7,275 nucleotides of DNA from Desulfuromonas sp. (GCA_030145265.1 JAQYWA010000100.1:1-7275), one strand, 5' to 3'; shown: positions 1 through 5,116, counted from the first letter of the stretch. Notes: generated by a model not told the origin, from the sequence alone. A program made the numbers and translations.

Positions 1-158
1 CCATGACTATCCTCCGGTGAGACATTTATCAACCGCTCAAGTGTATCATTAATCCCGGCGGGGGAAAGTTTGCCCTGTCGTAACATCAGCTCGTCCGGGA
101 GCCTCTCCCACATGTCTTTCGAATACGACAGCTTGGGATTTAAAAGGGACGCTTCCAC
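1..158 (-). CDS. Unrecognised protein, N-terminal part, runs off left edge
   Basis: The minus strand is open from a TGA near position 167 to the left edge, with no stop over about 55 codons. The other frames here are interrupted. I place the start at the GTG at 158-156; an ATG at 113-111 is the alternative. The residues read naturally: after VEASLLNPKLSYSKDMWERL come PDELMLRQGKLSPAGIND and TLERLINVSPEDSH. This gives a charged, probably helical soluble segment with no signal peptide or membrane span. Neither start has a clear Shine-Dalgarno, so this could be an internal fragment of a gene whose 5' end was lost to rearrangement. G+C over 1-160 is about 51% by hand count, visibly lower than the glycosidase region. 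I do not recognise the family and assign no function. Confidence 0.35.
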   Translation of the reverse strand, partial: MEASLLNPKLSYSKDMWERLPDELMLRQGKLSPAGINDTLERLINVSPEDSH

Positions 159-220
159 ATTATCAGCAGATCATCAGGCCGGCGCATTTTGAGGCTGCTT
201 GCTGCTCTCGGGCACAGGGA

Positions 221-260
221 CAAGTCTTGCAATGATGCAAATGTGGCAAAGCAAGACCTG
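221..260. repeat. Imperfect inverted repeat with nested palindrome, REP-like
   Basis: The arms CAAGTCTTGC (221-230) and GCAAGACCTG (251-260) are inverted with one mismatch that could be a G-U pair in RNA. Between them, TTGCA (228-232) and TGCAA (237-241) form a second small stem. A GGGACA core lies just outside the left arm at 217-222. From memory, GCAAGACCTGACCC-type sequence recurs in genomes of this group beside RAYT genes. Only one copy is present here, so repetition cannot be shown from the window. Confidence 0.4.
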
Positions 261-314
261 ACCCTCCTGACCATCCTCGGCCCGTCCGCCTGGCTGAGCA
301 TCCGCTTCGGGTCC

Positions 315-440
315 TGTCCCCCTCTGCGCGGGGCATAACGACAAAGTTTGGCTGCCGCACCCTGTGGGGGCTATCGACGGTGCTGGCACCGCCGGCCCGC
401 CGGGGCCCATGAGACTTAGGCACAGCAGAGGGAGGGGACA
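315..440. repeat. Inverted pair of TGTCCCCCTCTGC-type sequences
   Basis: TGTCCCCCTCTGC at 315-327 is mirrored by GCAGAGGGAGGGGACA at 425-440; the second copy carries three extra bases. Both contain the GGGGACA core found in other spacers of the window. The pair encloses about 97 bases with the G+C-rich hairpin at 394-407. It could be the ends of a small non-autonomous REP or MITE-like unit, but no target duplication is evident. Confidence 0.35.
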
Positions 441-462
441 ATCCGTTTTTCTCGGACCAGGC

Positions 463-1203
463 CTACTCGAGTCCAAGTCCGCTCCCCGCTCCTGCCAGTT
501 CTGCCTCCGCCAGCAGGTACATCGCGGCGTTCCATGACTGTCCACGCATCCCCTGGGCTTCGCCCGTCTCGCCGTGGAACCACTCGTAGAAGCCCCACTC
601 GCCGCCGCTGTTGGCTTCGGCCATCGTCGCCAGCACCGCTGCGGCCTCGTCATGGGCGCCGCTGCGGTCGAGGGCCAGCGCCCAGAAACCGCCGACAAAG
701 GGCCAGCATCCTCCGTTGTGGTACTGCCAGGGCCGATTCTGCCCGTGCCGATCCATGTAGGGACGCCACAAGGGGGCGTCGGGAACGATGGGATTCACCA
801 CCGTTCGCACCGGCCGGGGCTGCCCGATCGCGCTGCGGCGCAGGGCGGCAACGATGCGCTGGGCCGGCCCCTCCTCGGCAAGTCCGAACAGAACAGCGAG
901 GAGATTGCCGAATACATCGCCTTCGTCGCCCCAGAAACCGAAGTTGACGAAGGAGAGATAGAGCCCGTTGTCCACAGCGCCGTCGAGGAGATAGTCCGTG
1001 AGCAGACGCAGGCGCCGGTAGTCGGGCCGCTGGCGCGAAAAGGGATAGAACAGGTGGTTGAAGTGAAAGAGCGTCTCGTCGGCGTTGGGCAACTTGTAGC
1101 GTCGCTTGACCTCGTACCACAACGCGTTGCTGTACAGCACGAAGCCGGAGCGTGGCATGATGTCGGCCCAGTCGCTGGCCTCGTTCTGCTGCACCAGGTG
1201 CAA
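463..1203 (-). CDS. Six-hairpin glycosidase (GH100/debranching-enzyme-like), C-terminal portion after in-frame amber
   Basis: This 246-codon frame begins at TTG 1203 and is in the same frame as the segment ending at 1216, separated by one TAG and four sense codons. Together they make one enzyme of about 398 residues, the right size for a compact (alpha/alpha)6-barrel glycosidase, usually annotated amylo-alpha-1,6-glucosidase. Recognisable blocks are NEASDWADIMPRSGF (residues 7-21 of this part), with acidic residues likely to be at the active site; NFGFWGDEGDVFGN (87-100); YHNGGCWPFVGGFW (161-174), closely like the YHNGGSWP block of GH100 neutral invertases; and a WFHGETGEAQGMRGQSWNAA end (208-227). 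No signal peptide is visible, so it is probably cytoplasmic. The exact substrate cannot be read from sequence. Conservation after the stop suggests the interruption is recent, read through, or bypassed by restart. Confidence 0.75.
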   Translation of the reverse strand: MHLVQQNEASDWADIMPRSGFVLYSNALWYEVKRRYKLPNADETLFHFNHLFYPFSRQRPDYRRLRLLTDYLLDGAVDNGLYLSFVNFGFWGDEGDVFGNLLAVLFGLAEEGPAQRIVAALRRSAIGQPRPVRTVVNPIVPDAPLWRPYMDRHGQNRPWQYHNGGCWPFVGGFWALALDRSGAHDEAAAVLATMAEANSGGEWGFYEWFHGETGEAQGMRGQSWNAAMYLLAEAELAGAGSGLGLE

Positions 1204-1218
1204 CCGCGGATGCTCCTA
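1201..1218 (-). other. In-frame amber codon within TAGGAG, followed by TTG restart candidate
   Basis: Read on the minus strand, the codons are TAG (1218-1216), GAG, CAT, CCG, CGG, TTG (1203-1201). The amber plus the next codon spell TAGGAG, a Shine-Dalgarno-like sequence nine bases from the TTG. A ribosome stopping at TAG could therefore restart at TTG in the same frame. CAG (Gln) is one transition away and is, from memory, what related proteins carry in the WL..QEH context. Confidence 0.6.
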
Positions 1219-1656
1219 GCAGCGCAGCCAGTTGAGCGCGGCCGGCACGTGACCGGCCATGACGGTCTCGAAGCGTTCATCCGGTGCCCGCATCGCGAGG
1301 GCATGGACCGCGATCAGCCACCAAAGCGTCGCGTCGATGCAGCCCATGTACCAGAAATCCGGCTCGCGGCCGGCCGGATCGACGAACTTGGGAATCTGTC
1401 CGTTCTCCGCCTGATGGGAGGCTAAGGTTTGCAGCCCCGCGCGCGCCCCGGCCAGCAGATCGGGCTCGCCGCTGGCCGCCATCCCCAGGGCGCAGATCGC
1501 CGCATCGCGGCCGAAGATACAGGTATAGCGCCGCGCGTCTGCCGCCGGCGATGGCGTCGCTGCCAGAATGCCGGCAGGCGTCAGGTTCGCACGCAGCAGT
1601 GCTACTGCCGTTGCGTGCGCCTCGCTGCGCTGCAGATCGATGTCCCAGGGAGTCAA
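1216..1656 (-). CDS. Six-hairpin glycosidase (GH100/debranching-enzyme-like), N-terminal portion ending at in-frame amber
   Basis: These 146 codons form the N-terminal third of the glycosidase. The start is TTG at 1656; a strong AAGGAGG lies nine bases upstream and the frame closes (TGA) only two codons before, so no earlier start is possible. Family features are ALLRANLTPAGILAA (residues 19-33), YTCIFGRDAAICALGM (44-59; a GRD block like that near the sugar site in related barrels), HQAENGQIPKFVD (81-93) and DFWYMGCIDATLWWLIAVHA (100-119). The frame stops with WLRC-amber just before the next expected barrel segment. Alone, this piece lacks most of the barrel and the NEASDWAD block, so activity would need readthrough or pairing with the C-terminal portion. 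Misassembly or a single-base error is also possible. Confidence 0.75.
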   Translation of the reverse strand: MTPWDIDLQRSEAHATAVALLRANLTPAGILAATPSPAADARRYTCIFGRDAAICALGMAASGEPDLLAGARAGLQTLASHQAENGQIPKFVDPAGREPDFWYMGCIDATLWWLIAVHALAMRAPDERFETVMAGHVPAALNWLRC

Positions 1657-1727
1657 CGCTCAGGCCCTCCTTGCCACACGCCCCAAGCGTTGCGCCAGGC
1701 GCGGCAATGTTGGGGATGGCTCAGTAG
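1653..1727 (-). pseudogene. Possible 3' remnant of a gene upstream of the glycosidase (glycosyltransferase-like?)
   Basis: A 24-codon minus-strand tail, LLSHPQHCRAWRNAWGVW then QGGPER, ends at TGA 1655-1653. That stop overlaps the glycosidase TTG start in a TTGA arrangement, typical of coupled operon genes. The Trp-rich LL..P...W..... pattern loosely recalls the C-terminal end of GT4 glycosyltransferases (LL.DP..W..WS..G). Upstream the frame runs into pyrimidine-rich sequence and the GGGGACAG repeat, where resemblance ends. A second frame ends at TGA 1662-1660 and might be the real neighbour instead. The call rests on composition and position only and may be chance. Confidence 0.22.
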
Positions 1728-1735
1728 AAAAAGAG

Positions 1736-1751
1736 AAAAAGGGGACAGATT
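1736..1751. repeat. AAAAAGGGGACAGATT repeat element in spacer
   Basis: The spacer between the phosphatase and glycosidase genes carries a run of A followed by GGGGACAGATT. The GGGGACAG core is shared with the inverted repeats bounding the RAYT element (4378-4387 and 5083-5092). Its position next to a possibly truncated reading frame suggests a repeat-mediated junction. The rest of the spacer (1752-1814) has no clear terminator for the phosphatase gene. Confidence 0.4.
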
Positions 1752-1814
1752 TGAATGGCGCTAGTTTAAGGTCTTTTTGCATGAGAAACCACCTGAAAAA
1801 CATTGGGGCGGTGC

Positions 1815-3014
1815 TCAGCGGGCGCGGATGACCAGAACGGTCAGGTCGTCGGGGAGGGGGAGCTCGGTGTCGGTCACGACCGTGGCGATGAGGCGGTCGA
1901 CCATTTCCCGGGCGCTGCTGGCACCGTCGAGGACATCCGCCAAGACCCTTTTCTCCTGGCGCTCCTTGGGGAGGGCGTCGATCAGCCCGTCGCTGTAGAG
2001 GATCAGGATGTCGCCGCTGTCGAAGGTCACCCGCCCCTCTTGGAAGGAGCCGGAGAAGATCCCCAGGGGGAGACCGCGCGGCAAAAGCTCTTCGATGGTC
2101 CCGTCTCGGCGCAGCAGGAATCCGAGGCCGTGGCCGCAGTCGGCGAAGCTCAGGGTGCGCCGGTTGACGTCGAGAAGGGCGTGGAAGAGGGTGACAAAGC
2201 TCTCGGAACGATCGAGGTCGGGGCGCAATGCCCGCTCGGCAAGGTGCAGGGCGGCGATCGGGGGGGTCACCTGGGAGACGGCGCGCAGGGCAGCCTTGAC
2301 CGTCGCCATGAGCATGGCCGCCGCCATCCCCTTGCCCATGACGTCGCCAAAGGTCACGGTGAGGAGCCCTGGCGAGGCCTCCTGCCAGTCGAAGAAGTCT
2401 CCGCCTACCTGGTGAGCGGGGAGGCAGGAGGCGGCGATCTCGAAGTTGACGACCTCGGGGGGGGTGGTTGGCAGGAGGAGCGACTGCATGCGGGCGGCGC
2501 ACTCAAGTTCGGTCTGCAGCCGCTGGCGTTTATTCTCGCTCTCAACAAGTTCCATCTCGGCCTTGCGGCGCCGGCTGATGTCGCGGGCGACGACGATGGC
2601 GTAGGGCAACTCCTCGAAGTCCATCCGGGCAAGGGTGAGCTCCGCCGGGTAACGGCTGCCGTTGGCGCGAATCAGGGAGGAGGTGACCAACAGGCGTTCC
2701 GTTGCTGCCGAGTCGCTGAGTTGGGGGAGGGGCTGGCCGAGGTCGGATATGTCAGGGAGCATCCGCCCCAGCAGCTCGGCGCGCCCGTACCCGAGCTGTC
2801 TGCAGGCCGATTCATTGACGTCGACGATGCGTGCCGAGGGGAGTTCGGCGAGAAAGATGGCGTCGTGAGTGTTGTCGACGAACGCCTTGAAGCGCTCGAG
2901 TTCGTAGAGGCGCCGTTGCAGTTCGGGGTAGTAGCTCTTGCGGTAGGAGTGTTCGCCGAGGCCGATCAGATCCCCCAGCGCGGTGTCGCCGGGGGGCTTA
3001 GAGGGCTTCTTCAT
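1815..3014 (-). CDS. PAS-domain SpoIIE/PP2C-type serine phosphatase (RsbU-like)
   Basis: This 399-residue cytoplasmic protein combines a sensor with a metal-dependent Ser/Thr phosphatase. The family dephosphorylates anti-sigma-factor antagonists (STAS proteins) in partner-switching pathways; the partner is not in this window. Residues 20-42 are a charged helix (SYYPELQRRLYELERF). A PAS domain spans about 42-150 (DAIFL, NESACRQLGYGRAELLG, ending VVARDISRRRKAE). A coiled linker follows (about 147-175), then the SpoIIE domain, about 170-397. Predicted metal-binding acids are D206 (VGGDFFDW), D224 (FGDVMGKGMAAAM), D342 (LYSDGLIDA) and D389/D390 (PDDLTVLVIR). FADCGH and GLPLGIF are also present, so the enzyme should be active. 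The ATG at 3014 lies inside the end of the alcohol dehydrogenase gene (17-base overlap), with GAGG seven bases ahead, so translation is probably coupled. There is no membrane segment. The PAS ligand is unknown. Confidence 0.92.
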   Translation of the reverse strand: MKKPSKPPGDTALGDLIGLGEHSYRKSYYPELQRRLYELERFKAFVDNTHDAIFLAELPSARIVDVNESACRQLGYGRAELLGRMLPDISDLGQPLPQLSDSAATERLLVTSSLIRANGSRYPAELTLARMDFEELPYAIVVARDISRRRKAEMELVESENKRQRLQTELECAARMQSLLLPTTPPEVVNFEIAASCLPAHQVGGDFFDWQEASPGLLTVTFGDVMGKGMAAAMLMATVKAALRAVSQVTPPIAALHLAERALRPDLDRSESFVTLFHALLDVNRRTLSFADCGHGLGFLLRRDGTIEELLPRGLPLGIFSGSFQEGRVTFDSGDILILYSDGLIDALPKERQEKRVLADVLDGASSAREMVDRLIATVVTDTELPLPDDLTVLVIRAR

Positions 3015-4158
3015 AGATTACCTCGATGTCTCGGGGCGTCACCGGGCGAGGGTTGGTGAGCATGCAGGGGTCGCCGATGGCCTTTTTGCTGAGGAGTGCG
3101 ATACTGCCCCGGTTGACCCCCAAGTCATGCAGGACCCGGTAGAGGCCGGCAGCTTTTTTCAGCGCCCGGACCTTGCCGAGCAGCGCCCCCTTCTTTCCCT
3201 TCGCGCTCATCCCCCGCAGGTCGAGTCCCATGGCGTCGGCAACTAGATCGAAGCGCTCGGCGGCCGAGGGGAAGTTGAACTCGATGACGTGGTCGAGGAG
3301 GATGGCGTTGCACTCGCCGTGGGGGGCATCGGTTTCCCCCCCGAGGCTGTGGGCCATGGCGTGGTTGGCGCCCAGAATGGCGTTGGAGAAGGCCAGTCCC
3401 GCCTGGAGGCTGCCGAGCATGATCTTGGCGCGCAGCTCGACATCTTGGGGATTCTCGATGGAGGGGACGAGGTGGCGGGAGACGAGGCGGATCGCCTCAA
3501 GGGCGTGCAGGTCGGTCATCGGCGAGTGGGCCCGGGAGACGAAGGCCTCGACGGCGTGGGTCAGGGCGTCGAGACCGGTGCAGGCGGAGAGGTAGGGGTC
3601 CATGGTCGTCAGTGTTTCCGGGTCGATGAGGGCGAGGTCGGGGACGACCGACTTGCTGATGATGGCGAACTTGATCCGCTCGGTAGGGTCGGCGATGATC
3701 GCGAACTGGGAGACGTCGGCCGAAGTGCCGCCGGTGGTCGGGATGCAGATCAGCGGCGGCATCGGTACCTCGACCTTGTCCACCCCGCGGAAGGTGAGGA
3801 TGTGGCGGTTGTTGGAGCTGACGATGCCGATCCCCTTGGCGCAGTCCATGGGACTCCCGCCGCCGACGGCGACGATGGCGTTGCAGCGGGTCGCCCGGTA
3901 CACCTCGGCCCCGGCCATCACCTCCGCGGCTCGTGGGTTGGGGGAGACACCGGTGAAGAGAACCGTAGCCAGCCCCTCTTCCTCAATGGCAGCGACGACC
4001 TCGGCGGTCCAACCGGCAGCCACCACTCCGGGGTCGGAGACGACCAAAACCCTCTTGCCGCCAAGGTTTTTGGCGTAAAGTCCCGCCTGCCTGCGAGCTC
4101 CGGCACCGAAGATGAACTCGGGGGAAACGAACTTGCGCAGTTCCAGATCGTTGGCCAT
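2998..4158 (-). CDS. Iron-containing (group III) alcohol dehydrogenase
   Basis: This 386-residue enzyme should interconvert an alcohol and an aldehyde or ketone using NAD(P)(H) and an active-site divalent metal in the cytoplasm. The dinucleotide region has VLVVSDPGV (37-45) and GGGSPMDCAKGIG (99-111). Predicted metal ligands are D197 and H201 (GLDALTHAVEA), H266 (NHAMAHSLGG) and H280 (APHGECNA), matching the Asp-His-His-His set of FucO-type enzymes; H270 is also kept. The block after the cofactor site reads PTTGGTSADVSQFA (140-153) instead of the common TTxGTGSE. I recall this SADVSQF form from a subgroup in sulfur- and metal-reducing bacteria. I chose ATG 4158 over the upstream ATG at 4248: it gives the normal family length, AAGGA precedes it by about nine bases, and the 30-residue extension looks non-coding and contains a TATAAT. 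It is the first gene of an operon with the PAS-SpoIIE phosphatase. Substrate unknown. Confidence 0.93.
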   Translation of the reverse strand: MANDLELRKFVSPEFIFGAGARRQAGLYAKNLGGKRVLVVSDPGVVAAGWTAEVVAAIEEEGLATVLFTGVSPNPRAAEVMAGAEVYRATRCNAIVAVGGGSPMDCAKGIGIVSSNNRHILTFRGVDKVEVPMPPLICIPTTGGTSADVSQFAIIADPTERIKFAIISKSVVPDLALIDPETLTTMDPYLSACTGLDALTHAVEAFVSRAHSPMTDLHALEAIRLVSRHLVPSIENPQDVELRAKIMLGSLQAGLAFSNAILGANHAMAHSLGGETDAPHGECNAILLDHVIEFNFPSAAERFDLVADAMGLDLRGMSAKGKKGALLGKVRALKKAAGLYRVLHDLGVNRGSIALLSKKAIGDPCMLTNPRPVTPRDIEVIYEEAL

Positions 4159-4198
4159 GACGAAGGATCCTTTCTCGCAGCGCGATTCAAGCCACTCC

Positions 4199-4204
4199 AT
4201 TATA
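4199..4204 (-). promoter_or_regulatory. TATAAT -10 box of the alcohol dehydrogenase operon
   Basis: The minus strand reads TGCTATAATGG, a perfect -10 hexamer, about 40 bases before the ATG at 4158. This predicts a short untranslated leader of roughly 30 bases. No good TTGACA-like -35 is seen at 16-18 bases spacing, so an activator may be needed or the match may be fortuitous. Confidence 0.45.
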
Positions 4205-4230
4205 GCAGACGGAGCCGTTGCTGAGCCCCT

Positions 4231-4240
4231 GGTCTGTCCC
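4231..4240. repeat. GGTCTGTCCC repeat upstream of alcohol dehydrogenase
   Basis: GGTCTGTCCC shares the CTGTCCC core of the RAYT-flanking repeats (GGTGCCTGTCCCCC) in the same orientation as the right-hand copy. It lies between the two TATAAT sequences upstream of the alcohol dehydrogenase gene, 137 bases outside the left end of the RAYT unit. It may be a decayed outer repeat. Confidence 0.35.
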
Positions 4241-4246
4241 TTTGAC

Positions 4247-4262
4247 ATTATACCTTTGGTAT
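4247..4262 (-). promoter_or_regulatory. Second TATAAT overlapping a short palindrome
   Basis: A second minus-strand TATAAT (4252-4247) lies 48 bases upstream of the first. It overlaps an ATACC-AAA-GGTAT palindrome at 4250-4262, which sits next to a GGTAGGCATACC near-palindrome (4269-4258). This could be an operator-like element or an alternative promoter for the alcohol dehydrogenase operon. It lies immediately after the end of the RAYT frame. No consensus -35 is obvious. Confidence 0.25.
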
Positions 4263-4269
4263 GCCTACC

Positions 4270-4995
4270 TTATCCGGAACTCCCCGTCAGTTGGAAAGAG
4301 GCCCAGTAGAAGGGGTGGAAATAGTTTTTTTCGTACTGGAGGTCTGTTTCGCTTACCTTCCTCTCCGCATACCTCAAGGGGGACAGGCACCTTTTGAGGA
4401 TATAACAGGAGCCAGTCCCCGCCCCCGCACCGAAGGGTATCTGGCGGTGGAGGCTGAGAGTCAATCGGTTCAGCTCCCGGCCGGTAATTGGCGTATCGAC
4501 GTGGTTTGACCAGTCGGAGGGAAACTCGACCAGCCCCTCGTCGGTGAGGGTTCGTTCGGCTTCGCCGAGGTTCTCCCGGTGAGATGACCAGGGCCATTCT
4601 CTTGCGGAACTCACCATCTTTATCTGCACCGGGTTGCCCTCTACATAACGGGCTACCGTCAGCAGGTGGTCGTCGTCCTGGACGAGGGAGCTCTTGAAAC
4701 GGCCTTGCCAGAGGTGGCCGCTGGTGCCGTGGTAGCGGCGCACGTGGCTGGTCATCAGCCACTGCATCCACTTGCTCAGGTCCTCACCGCGCTCGGGCCG
4801 CACCAGCAGGTGAAAATGATTCGACATCAGGCAATAGGCGATCACCTTGACCGGGTAGCGCTCCTTCGCCTCGCCGATCAGGTCCACAAACACCTCAAAG
4901 TCCGCCGCCTTGCGAAAGACCTCAGCCCGCCCATTACCGCGGTTCAGAACGTGATACACCTGATTGGCAGCTATCACCCTCGCCACCCTCGGCAT
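4270..4995 (-). CDS. REP-associated tyrosine transposase (RAYT, Y1_Tnp/IS200-like HUH family)
   Basis: RAYTs are single-domain HUH nucleases that cut and join single-stranded DNA at REP-type repeats through a tyrosine. Family landmarks are HVLNRGNGR (residues 15-23), YCLMSNHFHLLVRP (54-67; H60 and H62 are the metal-binding HUH pair), GHLWQGRFKSSLVQDD (93-108) and LLTVARYVEGNPV (111-123) with Y117 as the expected catalytic tyrosine. A downstream WPWSS (134-138) is also typical. All key residues are intact. The ATG at 4995 is preceded by AAGGAGG at four bases, a strong ribosome site. The end is unusual: after PFG (187-189) the expected Trp-containing tail and basic end are missing. The frame instead crosses the GGTGCCTGTCCCCC repeat (about 201-206) and takes its last 35 codons from outside the element. 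The catalytic core is therefore complete, but the tail is probably degenerate. Confidence 0.9.
   Translation of the reverse strand: MPRVARVIAANQVYHVLNRGNGRAEVFRKAADFEVFVDLIGEAKERYPVKVIAYCLMSNHFHLLVRPERGEDLSKWMQWLMTSHVRRYHGTSGHLWQGRFKSSLVQDDDHLLTVARYVEGNPVQIKMVSSAREWPWSSHRENLGEAERTLTDEGLVEFPSDWSNHVDTPITGRELNRLTLSLHRQIPFGAGAGTGSCYILKRCLSPLRYAERKVSETDLQYEKNYFHPFYWASFQLTGSSG
4377..4391. repeat. Left 15-bp inverted repeat of RAYT unit
   Basis: AGGGGGACAGGCACC is an exact inverted match to 5079-5093. It lies inside the 3' part of the RAYT frame, encoding KRCLSP in that frame (about residues 201-206), so the frame continues past the element end. Confidence 0.75.
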
Positions 4996-5036
4996 CTTCC
5001 CTCCTTAGGGACTAGCTACTTTTTGCAGATTAAAAA

Positions 5037-5048
5037 GTTGCCTGTCCC
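5037..5048. repeat. Diverged direct copy of RAYT-flank repeat
   Basis: GTTGCCTGTCCC matches the first 12 bases of the right-end repeat (5079-5090) at 11 positions, in the same orientation. It lies upstream of the RAYT start, in the 5' non-coding part of the element. Paired short repeats next to a RAYT gene are typical of REP-type elements. Confidence 0.5.
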
Positions 5049-5078
5049 GTTCCTACCGCAACCAGCAGTTCATTAAAT

Positions 5079-5093
5079 GGTGCCTGTCCCCCT
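5079..5093. repeat. Right 15-bp inverted repeat of RAYT unit
   Basis: GGTGCCTGTCCCCCT is an exact inverted partner of 4377-4391. A diverged direct copy, GTTGCCTGTCCC, lies 42 bases inside it at 5037-5048 and matches GGTGCCTGTCCC at 11 of 12 bases. Confidence 0.75.
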
Positions 5094-5116
5094 CAGAGTT
5101 TCCCAATTCTCCCATC

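Larger units (their letters stand above)
159..462. other. Gene-poor spacer with short inverted repeats
   Basis: This roughly 300-base stretch has no reading frame I would call a gene. The open frames crossing it on the minus strand give low-complexity Arg/Ser/Pro/Gly-rich peptides without recognisable motifs. It contains an inverted repeat at 221-260, a GCAGAGGG/GGACA inverted pair at 315-327 and 425-440, and a G+C-rich hairpin at 394-407 (GGCCC-GCCG-GGGCC). Next to the glycosidase stop, TCCG at 442-445 and CGGA at 453-456 could pair, but the stem is too short to call a terminator. The stretch is most simply read as repeat-derived DNA between two minus-strand genes. Confidence 0.5.
4377..5093 (-). 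mobile_element. RAYT (REP-associated tyrosine transposase) element bounded by 15-bp inverted repeats
   Basis: AGGGGGACAGGCACC at 4377-4391 and GGTGCCTGTCCCCCT at 5079-5093 are perfect inverted copies, 717 bases end to end. They enclose the start, HUH motif and catalytic tyrosine of the RAYT gene. No target-site duplication is visible outside them (CTCA on the left, CAG on the right), as expected for single-strand HUH transposition. The unit sits between the TPM lipoprotein gene, whose stop is 24 bases away, and the alcohol dehydrogenase promoter region. Confidence 0.6.

Noticed and set aside
442..456. TCCG/CGGA hairpin as terminator of the glycosidase gene
   Set aside because: The stem is only four base pairs and no T-run follows on the minus strand.
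163..698. Minus-strand frames across the left spacer (92 and 174 codons)
   Set aside because: Their Arg/Ser/Pro/Ala-rich composition has no motifs, and they cross inverted repeats and overlap the glycosidase end out of frame.
1216..1218. Selenocysteine recoding at the internal stop
   Set aside because: The codon is TAG, not TGA, and the position does not correspond to a known selenoprotein site.
574..1425. Plus-strand open frame (283 codons) across the amber codon of the glycosidase
   Set aside because: The minus strand carries the recognisable glycosidase blocks, and this frame has none. It does not explain the interruption.
1803..3059. Long plus-strand open frame (418 codons) opposite the PAS-SpoIIE gene
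   Set aside because: It is antisense to a gene with clear catalytic motifs. Its Gly/Val/Glu-rich translation has no family signature and reflects the high G+C third-position bias of the real gene.
3289..4224. Plus-strand open frame (311 codons) opposite the alcohol dehydrogenase
   Set aside because: It is a mirror frame of a well-supported enzyme, with a repetitive Gly/Asp/Val composition and no ribosome site of note.
4159..4248. 30-residue N-terminal extension of the alcohol dehydrogenase from the ATG at 4248
   Set aside because: It has no ribosome site, contains a TATAAT, and makes the protein longer than the family. ATG 4158 with AAGGA fits better.
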